A stretch of 64,000 nt of DNA from Varunaivibrio sulfuroxidans (GTDB taxonomy: Bacteria > Pseudomonadota > Alphaproteobacteria > Rhodospirillales > Magnetovibrionaceae). Each line of letters opens with the position of its first letter. Position 1 is the stretch's first letter. The notes beneath the pieces were generated by a model. It did no database searches and was not told the origin of the DNA. It saw only the letters and a program-made list of their open reading frames with translations. A program made the position numbers and the translations under genes. Below, piece after piece: positions 40,839 to 51,000 of the stretch. Where the stretch lies: NCBI RefSeq assembly GCF_029318635.1, contig NZ_CP119676.1:2245001-2309000 (forward strand), in the 5' to 3' direction.

Positions 40839-42118
40839 TCCTCGGGCTTTATCGCGCCGCGATGAGGATGGGCGCGCCCCTGCTGCGGGTCTATCTAAGG
40901 CGCCGTCTGGCGCGCGGCAAGGAAGATCCGGCGCGTTTCGCCGAACGCCTGGGGATCGCCGGGCGGCCCCGCCCTGAAGGCCGCTTGGTTTGGGTTCACG
41001 GGGCCAGCGTCGGCGAGGCGGTGTCGGCGTTGCCCTTGGTCGCACGCATCTTGAACGCCCCCGGCGGCGGGCAAGTTTTGATGACCACCGGCACCGTGAC
41101 CTCGGCCAAGGTCATGGCCGAACGCTTGCCCGAAGGGGCATTTCATCAGTACCTGCCGGTCGATCATCCCGATTATGTGCATCGCTTCGTCGATCATTGG
41201 CGACCCGATCTGGCGATCTGGGTGGAATCGGAATTTTGGCCCAACCTGTTGGGCGAAACGGCGCGCCGCGCAATCCCTCAGGTGTTGATCAATGGGCGCG
41301 TTTCGGCGCGTTCGTACCGGCGTTGGAACGTTTTTTTGGCGCGCCGCGGGATCGGGCGTCTTCTGGGGGCTTTCTCCCTATGCCTGGGGCAAAGCGTGGG
41401 GGACGCCGAACGTCTCGCCGCCCTGGGGGCGCAGGACAGCCGCTGCGTCGGCAATCTGAAATACGCCGCCCCGCCCCTGCCGGTGAGCGCCGCGGACTAC
41501 GACGATCTCGCCGCGCGTCTGGCGGGACGACCGTTATGGTTAGGCGCGAGCACCCATCCCGGCGAGGAGGCCGCCTTGGCGCGCATCCACGCGGTGCTTA
41601 AGGACCGCCACCCCAAGTTATTAACCGTGATCGCCCCGCGTCATCCCGAACGAGGCGATCAAATCGCCCGCGACCTTCGCGCGATGGGGCTTCGCGTCGC
41701 CCGGCGCAGTCAAGGGGATGCCGTGACCGCCGCGTGCGATATATATCTCGCCGACACGATCGGGGAGTTGGGCCTGTTCTATCGTCTTGCGCCGATCGCA
41801 TTCATCGGCAAATCTCTGATGGCGCGAGGTGGGCAAAATCCGATCGAAGCGGCGCGGTTCGGCTGCGCGATCGTGTTTGGCCCGGCGATGGAGAATTTCG
41901 CCGATATCGCCGCCGATCTCCTCGCCCGAGGCGCGGCGCGGCGCATTAGGGACGCGGCGGATCTGGAGCGCGCGCTCGACGTTCTGTTCGCGGACGTTCG
42001 GGCGCGGTGTGCGATGGGGGATGCCGCACAGACCATCGCGAAGGAACACGAACAGGTTCTCGACCGGGTCTTCGAAGCCCTAACGCCGTTCTTAGAGGTA
42101 AAGGGAAGCGGCTCATGA
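40835..42118 (+). CDS. waaA: 3-deoxy-D-manno-octulosonate (Kdo) transferase WaaA
   Basis: Transfers Kdo from CMP-Kdo to lipid IV-A on the inner face of the membrane. N-terminal VWVHGASVGEAVSALPLV is the WaaA signature, and WLGASTHPGEEAAL and the C-terminal IGKSLMARGGQNPIEAARFGC belong to the GT30 nucleotide-sugar site. 427 residues. It overlaps DUF374 by 4 bp and lpxK by 4 bp (ATGA). Belongs to the lipid A cluster. Confidence 0.95.
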   Translation: MILGLYRAAMRMGAPLLRVYLRRRLARGKEDPARFAERLGIAGRPRPEGRLVWVHGASVGEAVSALPLVARILNAPGGGQVLMTTGTVTSAKVMAERLPEGAFHQYLPVDHPDYVHRFVDHWRPDLAIWVESEFWPNLLGETARRAIPQVLINGRVSARSYRRWNVFLARRGIGRLLGAFSLCLGQSVGDAERLAALGAQDSRCVGNLKYAAPPLPVSAADYDDLAARLAGRPLWLGASTHPGEEAALARIHAVLKDRHPKLLTVIAPRHPERGDQIARDLRAMGLRVARRSQGDAVTAACDIYLADTIGELGLFYRLAPIAFIGKSLMARGGQNPIEAARFGCAIVFGPAMENFADIAADLLARGAARRIRDAADLERALDVLFADVRARCAMGDAAQTIAKEHEQVLDRVFEALTPFLEVKGSGS

Positions 42119-43119
42119 TACGCGCCCCGAAATTTTGGCAAGCCGGGCGGGGCGGGCTTGCCAGTGCGGCGCTGCTGCCGGTGGCGGGGGTGTACGCCCT
42201 TGCGGGGCGATTGCGCGCCGTGTTCACCGCTTCGCGTAAAATTCCTGTCCCGGTTTTGTGTATTGGTAATTTGGTCGCCGGCGGGGCGGGCAAGACGCCG
42301 GTGGCGATCGATATCGCCGAACGGCTGCGCGCCCGAGGGATCGCCGTGCATTTTCTCAGCCGGGGATATGGCGGCGCGCATTTGGGATGCGTGCGCGTCG
42401 ATCCGGCGCGCCATGGGGCGCGCGACGTCGGTGACGAACCGCTGTTGTTGGCCCGCCATGCCCCGACGTGGGTTTCGCCCGACCGGGTGCGCGGAGCGCG
42501 ACGGGCGGTCGAGGCGGGGGCCGAGTTGATCGTGATGGACGACGGGTTTCAGAACCCGTCCCTGTATAAGGATGCCGCCTTGGTGGTGATCGACGGTGGG
42601 TTCGGTTTCGGTAACGGGCGGGTGATCCCCGCCGGGCCCCTGCGCGAACCGATCGAGGACGGCATGGCCCGCGCCCGCGCCGCCGTTCTGATCGGGGTCG
42701 ATACCACCGGCTCCGAGCGCGTGTTGGATGCGCTCGATGGCGCGCCGCCGGTGCTGCGGGCGCGGATCGCGCCGTCGCCGGGCGGTGAGGACCTCCGCGG
42801 CAAGGCCGTTTTCGCCTTCGCCGGAATCGCCCGCCCGGCTAAATTCTATGCCACGGTGCGCGATGTCGGCGCGATTCTCCAGGGGGGACGGGACTTTCCA
42901 GATCATCATGTTTATGGCGAAAATGATCTTGAGGCGTTATCGCGGGCGGCGCGGGCGAAGAGCGCGATCTTGGTGACCACGGCCAAGGACGCGGTGCGCC
43001 TCCCTCGGCATTGGCGCGACAGAGTCCGGGTTCTCGATATACACTTGATCTGGGAAGCCCCCGCGGCCTTGGAGCGGTTTCTGGATGATGTGCTCGACGA
43101 AATGCGGTGTGCGCGGTGA
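42115..43119 (+). CDS. lpxK: Tetraacyldisaccharide 4'-kinase LpxK
   Basis: Phosphorylates the 4' position of the lipid A disaccharide. The Walker-type loop is CIGNLVAGGAGKTPVAI, and MDDGFQNPSLYKD and the later segment with FAGIARPAKF are family motifs. ATG 42115 (ATGA overlap with waaA) gives 334 residues; a longer frame starting inside waaA is not used. It joins the next acyltransferase gene through TGATG. Confidence 0.94.
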   Translation: MIRAPKFWQAGRGGLASAALLPVAGVYALAGRLRAVFTASRKIPVPVLCIGNLVAGGAGKTPVAIDIAERLRARGIAVHFLSRGYGGAHLGCVRVDPARHGARDVGDEPLLLARHAPTWVSPDRVRGARRAVEAGAELIVMDDGFQNPSLYKDAALVVIDGGFGFGNGRVIPAGPLREPIEDGMARARAAVLIGVDTTGSERVLDALDGAPPVLRARIAPSPGGEDLRGKAVFAFAGIARPAKFYATVRDVGAILQGGRDFPDHHVYGENDLEALSRAARAKSAILVTTAKDAVRLPRHWRDRVRVLDIHLIWEAPAALERFLDDVLDEMRCAR

Positions 43120-44039
43120 TGAAAATTGATCCAAACGAGCGACAAAGGCAGCGCCTCGGCTATGAGCGTGCGGCGACGCTCGGCGACCGGGTCGAGGCCT
43201 TTTTCGCTCATATTTTTTTCGCCGTCGTCGGTCTTTTACCCTTCTCCACGGCCTCGGCCATCGGCGGCTTTCTTGGCCGTCGGATTGGCCCGCGCGTCGG
43301 CGTCACCCGCCATGCCCGGCATAATCTGGCGCGGGCGTTTCCAGAAAAATCCGAAGCGCAAATCAACGCCCTGATTCGCGAAATGTGGGACAATCTCGGG
43401 CGGACCATTTTCGAATACCCGCGCCTTTCCCGCCTCGACGTCACCGCCGAAAACGGCCCGGTCGAAATCGTCGGCATCGAAAATCTCCGCGCCCTCGCCG
43501 CCCGTAAGGGGCCGGGCCTGATCGTCACCGCGCACCAGGCGAACTGGGAATTGGGTCCGCTGGTGGCGTCCGGCCACGGGATCACCGTGCATAGCATTTA
43601 TCGCCCGCCGAGCAATCCGCTGATGCTGGATTTTTATCTGTCCCGGCAGGTCGGCGCGGGCAGCTTGATCCCCAAGGGCGCGAAGGGTGCGCGCTGGGCT
43701 TTGGAAAAGTTGAAGCGGGGTGAAATCGTGGCGATCGTCGCCGACCAGAAAATGAACGACGGCATCGCCGTGCCCTTTTTCGGGCGCGACGCGATGACCG
43801 CCCCGGCATTGGCGCAGTTCGCCCTTAAGTTCGACTGCCCGATCGTCCCGGTGCAGATTGTGCGCACCGGCGGGCCGCGCTTTCGCGCCATTTTGCACCC
43901 GCCGATCACACTACGGCGCAGCGCCGATCGGCGCGCCGACGTCCTGGCGGGGATGACCCGCATCAACGCCATCATCGAGGGTTGGGTGCGTGAGCACCCG
44001 GCGCAATGGTTATGGGTGCACAAGCGCTGGGGTGATTGA
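43119..44039 (+). CDS. lpxL: LpxL-family lipid A acyltransferase
   Basis: A LABLAT-family acyltransferase (LpxL/HtrB group) that adds secondary fatty acids to Kdo2-lipid IV-A. The active-site motif TAHQANWELGP (HxxxxE) and VADQKMNDGIAVPFFGRDAMT are present, with an N-terminal membrane helix. ATG 43119 shares one base with the lpxK stop (TGATG), giving 306 residues. The choice between LpxL and LpxM is not made here; the symbol means the family. Confidence 0.88.
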   Translation: MKIDPNERQRQRLGYERAATLGDRVEAFFAHIFFAVVGLLPFSTASAIGGFLGRRIGPRVGVTRHARHNLARAFPEKSEAQINALIREMWDNLGRTIFEYPRLSRLDVTAENGPVEIVGIENLRALAARKGPGLIVTAHQANWELGPLVASGHGITVHSIYRPPSNPLMLDFYLSRQVGAGSLIPKGAKGARWALEKLKRGEIVAIVADQKMNDGIAVPFFGRDAMTAPALAQFALKFDCPIVPVQIVRTGGPRFRAILHPPITLRRSADRRADVLAGMTRINAIIEGWVREHPAQWLWVHKRWGD

Positions 44040-44066
44040 CGGGGGTCAAGGTATGCGGTGGGTGCG

Positions 44067-44933
44067 CTATTTGCCCTTTTTGGGCATCGGTCCCGCCAGA
44101 AGCTGGGGGTCGAGATGGGTGGAAAACCACGTCACGCCCCAATGCAGGTGCGGCCCCGTCGCCCGCCCGCTTTGACCGACGACGCCGATCGGCTGGCCGC
44201 GCCGGACTTTTTCGCCGTCATGAACCAGAATTTTGTCCATGTGGGCATAGACCGAAGTAATCGCGAAGCCATGGTCGATCATCAGCGTCTTGCCGGTGTA
44301 AAACATGTTGGGGACCGCGAGACGGACAACCCCCGGGGCGGGCGCGGTGATGACCGAACCGCGCGGGGCGGCGATATCGACTCCGTTATGGGGGTTCTTG
44401 GGAATGCCGTTGAGCACCCGCTGCGACCCGAACACCCCCGAGATCGGCCCCGTCACGGGCCAGGAAAAACCCTGGAGAAAGTACGGGACGGGGGTGTTCA
44501 GGGTGCGTACTTTCTTGATTTTGGCGTTGTCGGCCTTGATATGGGCGATGTCCTTGGGATTGGGCGTGACCTTGCGTTTGGCCAGCCCGTCGATGCGTTG
44601 GATTCGATATTTCCGGGAGGCGACCCTCAGGGTGCGACTTTCTCGGACGCCGTCCCCGAGCGTCAGTTCGAGATGGGCGGTGGGCTTGGCGTCGCGTCCG
44701 AAACCGAAGACGAAGTCTCCTCCCGGCGAGACCAGAAGCGTTCGCCCATCCAGCGTCACCGCGGTTCCCGGCGGAGCATGGCCGATCACCATGCCGCCCT
44801 GCGAGAAAGTCCCCTTCAGGCGCACGTCGGGACGGGCCGCTTGAAGGGGCGACGCCACCAAAATGCCGAGCGCGGTAAGGAAGGCGGCGTGAAGGCGTAC
44901 ATGCCGAGAGAATGTAGAACGGTATGGGCTCAC
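44067..44933 (-). CDS. M23-family (LytM) murein peptidase
   Basis: A secreted peptidoglycan hydrolase-like protein with signal peptide (hydrophobic residues 14-31, ending LQAA). The C-terminal LytM domain shows [12 protein letters not shown] (His, Asp zinc ligands) and GPHLHWGV (HxH), with conserved YAHMDKI, so the metal site is complete. An intervening coiled segment is basic (KIKKVRTLN). Start GTG 44933 overlaps the xseA stop as GTGA, giving 288 residues. Converges with lpxL. Probably cleaves cell-wall cross-links. Confidence 0.9.
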   Translation of the reverse strand: MSPYRSTFSRHVRLHAAFLTALGILVASPLQAARPDVRLKGTFSQGGMVIGHAPPGTAVTLDGRTLLVSPGGDFVFGFGRDAKPTAHLELTLGDGVRESRTLRVASRKYRIQRIDGLAKRKVTPNPKDIAHIKADNAKIKKVRTLNTPVPYFLQGFSWPVTGPISGVFGSQRVLNGIPKNPHNGVDIAAPRGSVITAPAPGVVRLAVPNMFYTGKTLMIDHGFAITSVYAHMDKILVHDGEKVRRGQPIGVVGQSGRATGPHLHWGVTWFSTHLDPQLLAGPMPKKGK

Positions 44934-46369
44934 AGTAGGTTTCCTTGACGGGGGAGGGCTTGGTCCGGGGTGGTTTTTTTCTTTCTTTTCGCCCTTTTCG
45001 CCGCCCCGTCGCCGCCCGGGGTCGGGATGGATTTGGCTGCGATCGCGCCGATCTTTCCGTCGTGAAATTCCAACGTGAGCGGGGTGCCCGGGGCAACGCC
45101 CTTGGCGGCGAAAACGGGCGTGTCCTCGGGACCGCGCACCAGGGCGAAGCCGCGGCCGAGCACATTGCGATAGGAATAGCTTTCGAGCAGGCGCGCGGCA
45201 TGGGTCAGTTGCCGTCGCCGAGCTTCGCCGGCGTGGCCGATCGCCGTTTGCAGCGCCGCGGCGAAGCGCGCCAATCGTTCGCGTCCCCATCCAATCTGGT
45301 GGCGCGGTGGGCGCAATCGGGCGGCGAGGCCGTCCAGGCGCGCCCGTCGCCGCGCCGCGCCACCGCCCAAGGCGCGCGCCAATCGTTCGCTCCAATCGTC
45401 GAGGCGCTGGCGGGCGTTCTCGGCGATTATATCCAGTTTCGGCAGGCCGTGGGCGACGGCCTTCAGACGCAGGCGGCGCTCCTTGAGACCGCGTCCAAGC
45501 GCCATGGCCAATCGTCCGCCATCATCCATCACCTGAGCGATCAGGTCGGCGCGCACCGGCACCGCCATTTCCGCCGCCGCGCTTGGCGTTGGCGCGCGCC
45601 GGTCGGCGGCATGGTCGATTAAGGTGGTGTCGGTTTCGTGACCGACGGCGGAAATGAGGGGGATCGTGCTGTTCGCCGCGGCGCGGACCACGATTTCCTC
45701 GTTGAAGGGCCACAGGTCTTCGAGCGATCCACCGCCCCGCGCCACGATCAAGACATCGGGGCGAGGCACTGGACCGCCCGCGTCGATGGCGCTAAAGCCG
45801 TCGATGGCGGCGGCGATCTGGGCGGCGGCGGCCTCGCCCTGGACCTGGACGGGCCACACCAGGACCCGCCGGGGAAAACGGTCGGCGAGGCGGTGCAAAA
45901 TGTCGCGGATCACCGCCCCGGTCGGCGAGGTGACGACCCCGATGACCTCGGGAATGAAGGGGATGGGGCGTTTGGCGTCGGCGTCGAACAGCCCCTCGGC
46001 GGCGAGTTTTTTCTTGCGCGCCTCAAGCATTTTGAGCAGTGCGCCCTCGCCGGCCAGTTCCATGGCCTCGATCACGATTTGATACTTCGAACGTCCGGGA
46101 TAGGTCGTCAGGCGGCCGGTGGCGATGACCTCCATGCCGTCCTCCGGGCCGAGCGAAAGTCGCCCCACCGTGGCGCGCCAGCAGACCGCGTCGATTACCG
46201 CGTCTTCGTCCTTCAGCGCCATGTACAGGTGCCCCGAAGGGGCGCGCTTGAAACCGGAAATTTCGCCGCGCACCCGAACCCGGGAAAACGCCGCCTCGAC
46301 GGTGCGTTTCAGATCTTGGGAAATTTCGCCGACCGAGAGGACGGGAAGATTGTGATCGATGTCATTCAT
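44930..46369 (-). CDS. xseA: Exodeoxyribonuclease VII large subunit XseA
   Basis: Large subunit of the single-strand exonuclease VII. An OB-fold N-terminal domain ([32 protein letters not shown]) is followed by the catalytic region with [32 protein letters not shown] and [21 protein letters not shown], then [28 protein letters not shown], a strong family match. ATG 46369 gives 479 residues. Diverges from purD. The C-terminus is Lys-rich. Confidence 0.95.
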   Translation of the reverse strand: MNDIDHNLPVLSVGEISQDLKRTVEAAFSRVRVRGEISGFKRAPSGHLYMALKDEDAVIDAVCWRATVGRLSLGPEDGMEVIATGRLTTYPGRSKYQIVIEAMELAGEGALLKMLEARKKKLAAEGLFDADAKRPIPFIPEVIGVVTSPTGAVIRDILHRLADRFPRRVLVWPVQVQGEAAAAQIAAAIDGFSAIDAGGPVPRPDVLIVARGGGSLEDLWPFNEEIVVRAAANSTIPLISAVGHETDTTLIDHAADRRAPTPSAAAEMAVPVRADLIAQVMDDGGRLAMALGRGLKERRLRLKAVAHGLPKLDIIAENARQRLDDWSERLARALGGGAARRRARLDGLAARLRPPRHQIGWGRERLARFAAALQTAIGHAGEARRRQLTHAARLLESYSYRNVLGRGFALVRGPEDTPVFAAKGVAPGTPLTLEFHDGKIGAIAAKSIPTPGGDGAAKRAKRKKKTTPDQALPRQGNLL

Positions 46370-46550
46370 GCTTTGGTATTCACTCCGGGCATTGTGTATG
46401 TATGATACCTTGAAGAGGATACGCGCGGAGAACAAACTTGAAGTGAGCCTTGAATTTCTTTACTCGGGTTTCTTTAAGGGGTGTGCGGCGGTATGGTGCG
46501 CGATGTTATCGCGCCGCGCGGCGCAGGAAAAACTCAAGGACGGGAACGCA

Positions 46551-47876
46551 ATGAATATTTTGGTGGTCGGATCGGGTGGACGTGAACATGCGCTGTGTTG
46601 GGCGATCACGCGTTCTCCGCGCTGCGCCAAGCTGTATTGCGCGCCGGGTAACGCGGGGATCGCCGATGTCGGCGAATGCGTCGATATCGCCGCCGACGAC
46701 ATCGACGCGCTGGTGTCGTTTGCGCGCAGCCACAAAATAGATCTGGTGGTGATCGGCCCCGAGGACCCGTTGGTCCTCGGTCTTGCCGACCGCCTGGAGG
46801 CGTTGGGCATCGCCGCGTTCGGCCCCAGCGCCGCCGCCGCGCGCCTCGAAGGCTCGAAGGCGTTCATGAAGGATTTCCTCTCCAAATACGAAATCCCCAC
46901 GGCGCGCTACGACCGTTTCGACGAACCGGACGAGGCCAAGGAATACATCATGCGCCACGGCGCGCCGATCGTGATCAAGACCGACGGCCTGGCCGCGGGC
47001 AAGGGCGTGATCTTGTGTCACAACGTCAACGAGGCTTATGCCGCCATCGACCACATGATGACCGAACGGGTCTTCGGGGCCGCCGGGGATACCGTCTTGA
47101 TCGAAGAATTTCTCGAAGGCGAGGAGGCCAGCTTCTTCGCCCTGGTCGATGGCGTGCATGCCGTCCCTCTGGCCTCGGCGCAGGATCACAAAGCCGCGTT
47201 CGATGGCGACACCGGTCCCAATACCGGGGGCATGGGGGCCTATTCTCCTGCGCCGGTGGTGGACGCCGCGATGCAGCAGCGCATCATGGACACCATCATC
47301 ACCCCTGCCGTTCAAGGCATGGCCAAGGAGGGACACCCCTTTAAGGGGGTGCTGTTCGCCGGGATCATGATCACCGAGGACGGCCCGAAATTATTGGAAT
47401 TCAACGTTCGTTTCGGCGATCCCGAATGCCAGGTTTTGATGGCGCGGTTGCACAGCGACGCCCTCGACATGTTGGAGGCCTGCGCCAAGGGGACCTTGGA
47501 CAAGGTGCTTTTGCGTTGGCGCGAGGAAAGCGCGCTGGTCGTTGTGATGGCCACCAAGGGGTATCCCGGGCGCTATGAAAAAGGCGGCGAGATTAAAGAC
47601 CTGAAAGCCGCCGCCCATCATCCGGGCGTGGTCGTTTTCCATGCCGGAACGAAGCTCGACGGGGATCGGGTCCTGGTCAACGGCGGGCGCGTGCTGGGCG
47701 TCACGGCGCTGGGCAAAACGGTCAAGGAGGCGCAAGTCCGCGCCTATGAAGCGGTGGACAGCATCGATTGGCCCGAAGGTTTTTGCCGTCGCGACATCGG
47801 TTGGCGGGCGATCGCGCGCGAAGCCAATGTAAGAAAAACCAAGTCGGCGGCCAAGACGACGGTCAAGCAAAGTTGA
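46551..47876 (+). CDS. purD: Phosphoribosylamine-glycine ligase PurD
   Basis: Second step of purine synthesis, ATP-grasp enzyme. N-terminal ILVVGSGGREHALCW, ATP-grasp segments KTDGLAAGKGV and GMGAYSPAPVV, and FNVRFGDPECQVLM with the metal ligands are clear. ATG 46551 gives 441 residues; an upstream extension overlaps xseA and is not used. AAGGA lies about 12 nt upstream. Directly followed by a DUF1244 remnant and then the minus-strand flavoprotein. Confidence 0.95.
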   Translation: MNILVVGSGGREHALCWAITRSPRCAKLYCAPGNAGIADVGECVDIAADDIDALVSFARSHKIDLVVIGPEDPLVLGLADRLEALGIAAFGPSAAAARLEGSKAFMKDFLSKYEIPTARYDRFDEPDEAKEYIMRHGAPIVIKTDGLAAGKGVILCHNVNEAYAAIDHMMTERVFGAAGDTVLIEEFLEGEEASFFALVDGVHAVPLASAQDHKAAFDGDTGPNTGGMGAYSPAPVVDAAMQQRIMDTIITPAVQGMAKEGHPFKGVLFAGIMITEDGPKLLEFNVRFGDPECQVLMARLHSDALDMLEACAKGTLDKVLLRWREESALVVVMATKGYPGRYEKGGEIKDLKAAAHHPGVVVFHAGTKLDGDRVLVNGGRVLGVTALGKTVKEAQVRAYEAVDSIDWPEGFCRRDIGWRAIAREANVRKTKSAAKTTVKQS

Positions 47877-47880
47877 CGCG

Positions 47881-47976
47881 ATGGACGATCAAACCCGTAC
47901 CAAACCGGAAGTCGCCGCCTTTCGCGGTCTCGTCGCGCACCTGCACGCGATCACCAGCGGCCATCACGAGGGCTGA
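47881..47976 (+). pseudogene. DUF1244-like remnant (31 codons)
   Basis: Four bases after purD, an ATG opens a 31-codon frame reading MDDQTRTKPEVAAFRGLVAHLHAIT, which resembles the N-terminus of DUF1244 proteins (the TRTELEAAAFRRLVAHLRERTD segment). The rest of that roughly 100-residue family, including its cysteine-bearing middle part, is missing. The codon use is coding-like. I read it as the truncated start of a lost gene, though a functional peptide cannot be excluded. Confidence 0.5.
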
Positions 47977-48055
47977 TTCTCAAAAATTGAGGCGGGTCGA
48001 AAACGGCCTGTCCCACCGCCTCTTGCTTCTCCACACCCGGTTTACGATACCCGAT
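47977..48055. other. Convergent gap with weak hairpin
   Basis: Between the DUF1244 remnant and the minus-strand flavoprotein, GAGGCGG (47989-47995) and CCGCCTC (48016-48022) form a 7-bp inverted repeat with a 20-nt loop, followed by TTGCTTCT. It may be a weak terminator for the purD transcript. Confidence 0.35.
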
Positions 48056-51000
48056 TTACGACGTCCGGCATTTGGCGATCCACTTCGCCGTCAATTTTTC
48101 CTGCACGCCGTTGAGGCCGAGGCGCTGGTGTAGCGACGGAAAATCGACCCGGTCGAGGTTTTGGTCCTGGTTGAAGCAGGAAAAGACCACGGTTTCCTCG
48201 CCGGTTTCGGGGTCTTTGTGCAATTGCAGGCACTGGGCGCAAATTTCCTTCATCATGCACTGCATCGGCGAGTTTATCGACCCGATGGCGACGTGATCGG
48301 CTTTCAGGTAGGGCTTGAGCACGCCGTGGCGCGCTTGGGCGACGGCTTGCATCATGCGGTCCGACCCGATCGCGACCAGGCGATCGACATCGCCCATGGG
48401 GATCGGCTGCGCGCCCAGCTCGCCCTTGGCGTAGGCGGCCATCGCCGCGACGATGTTGCCGGTGAACGCCGTGTCCTGAGGGCGGTCCGGGTTGGGCGTG
48501 AACCCGGGGGCGGTATCCGCGCACCAAACGATGGCGTCGGCGGCGGCCTCGATATTGGGTACGTGATAGCGGTCGTCGGGGCTTTTGTAACCGGCGAAAT
48601 AGAGGACCTTTGAGCCCGCCTTGCGCAGGGCTTGGCCGATCGAAAAAAGCACGGCATTGCCCAGCCCGCCGCCGGCGAGCAGGACGGTTTCCCCGCCCGG
48701 CGTTTCCGTGGGCGTCCCGGTGGGACCCATCAGGACGACCGGCTCGTCGGGTTTCAGGTCCTGGCACAGTGAGGACGATCCGCCCATTTCCAGAACGATC
48801 AGCGACACCAGACCGTTATCGACATCGACCCAGGCCCCGGTCAGGGCAAGTCCTTCCATCGCCATGTGGGTTGAATTCTTGACATCGGCCAGGACCTCGA
48901 AATTTTGCAGGCGGAAGAACTGTCCCGGCTTGAAGGCCGCCGCCGCCATCGGCGCCTTGACGACGACCTCGACGATATTCGGGGTCAGCCGTTCGACGCG
49001 CACCACCCGGGCGCGCAGGCCGTCGTTCAGACGCCGGGCCAGGTCTTCGGGGCCCGGGCCCTCGACGGGACGCTTGCGCAGGACGGTATCGACCACAGGG
49101 AAACCCTGCTTGGCGCTGGCCATCGCCTTGACCACATTGCCCGCGAACGAGGGATGCAGATCGCCGAAGAAACTCATCGCCCGACCGTCGTCGCGCACTT
49201 CCATCAAGACCTCGACCGCGTCGGGTTTGGCCGAGCGTTCGGGGGTCACGGGCTGTCCATCCTCGCCCACGGCCTGAAAAAACTTGCCGTCCAGTCGGGC
49301 GAAGCGATCGTCCTCGCGCGCCAAAACGGTGTTGGGTTGGGTTCCCGCGGCGATGAGAATCGTTCGTGCGGGCAGCACGACGGTTTCGCCGCTGGGTCGG
49401 GGTCGGCCGTCCTCGCCGATTTCCTGGCGCGCCAATTTAAGGGCGCGGGCGTAGCCGTGCGCGTCGATCTCGACCGCGCTGGGCGAAAGCAACTCGGCGA
49501 AGCGAATGCCCTGTTCGAGCGCCTTTTCGATTTCTTCGTGGTTGAGGGTGTAACTGGGACTGGCGGTCATGCGCCGGCGATAGGCGATGGTCGCTCCGCC
49601 CCAGGCGTCCAACAGGGCGTGAATGCGGGTCGATCGGCTCTCGTGGGCGGCGGCGGCGCGTTCTTCGGCGATCGCCGCGCCGTGGCGCAGGAAATCCTCG
49701 GCGACGGCGGTTTCCTCGGCGCTCCAACCCTGGCGCACGCCCTCCTCGCCGAGATCGGCGACGAGGGTGTCGTAGCGGTTTTTGAACTTTTCCACCTGGG
49801 CGACGTAATAAGCCAGCGCCTCGGTCGCGGTGTCGATGGCGGTCAGGCCGCCGCCGATGACGACGACGGGCAGGCGGACCTGGAGGTTGGCCAACGAATT
49901 CATTTTCGCCGCCCCGGTCAACTGTAACGCCATCAGGAAATCCGAGGCCTGACGCACGCCGCGCGCCAGTCCGTTGGGAATGCCCAGTACGGTCGGTTTG
50001 CCCGCGCCCATGCACAGGGCGATATGATCGAACCCCATGGCGAAGGCGCTTTCCTTGGTGATTTGCGCACCGAAGCGCACGCCTCCGATGAGAGTGAATC
50101 TCTCTCGCCGTTCAACCAGAAGACGCATTATTTTAAGGAAATTTTTATCCCAGCGCACGGTGATGCCGTATTCGGCGACGCCGCCGAAGCCCGCCATGAT
50201 GCGATCGTCGAGGGGCTCGCGGATGTCGGCGATGTCGCGGATCGGCGCGAAGGGAACGCGGGCGCCTAACGGAGTCACGCCACCGAGTTGGGGGTCGAGA
50301 GGCTCCAGCTTGGCCCCGTCGATGGCGATGACGGCGTGCCCTTCGTTAATCAAGTGATGCGATAAGGTCACGCCCGCCGGGCCGGCTCCGACCACGAGAA
50401 CCTTATAGCCGCTGTCGTCCTTGGGCACGGGGCGGGCGAGGTTGAGCGGATTCCAACGCGTCAACAGGCTGTATATTTCAAAGCCCCAGGGCAGATCGAG
50501 GACGTCTTTCAAGGTTCGTGTTTCGACCTGGGGAATATCGACCGGGTCCTGTTTTTGATAGATGCAGGCCTTCATGCAGTCGTTGCAGATGCGGTGGCCG
50601 GTCCCCGCGCACAGGGGATTGTCCAGGGTGATCAGCGCCAGGGCGGCGATGGCGTGGCCCGCCGCCTTGGTCTTGTGCATTTCGGAAATGCGCTCCTCCA
50701 ACGGGCAGCCCGCCAAGGTGATGCCTAGGGGATTGACGGTGAACGCGCCGGTCTTTTTGTCCTTTAATCCCTTGGCGCACGAATCCTTTCCCCGTTCGTG
50801 ACAGATGACGCAGTAATTGGCTTCGTCCAGCGCGCCGGTCAAATCGCATCCCGGATCGGTAAGGGCGAAACCGGGGCGGTCGTGGATATGTTCGTCCGGG
50901 CCGGCCATCGCCGGGACGCCGTTCAAATCCCGCGCGGCGGTTTCGACCAGGTGATCGAAATTTGTTTTCGCCGGGGCGCGGAACACGATGTCGTCGCCAT

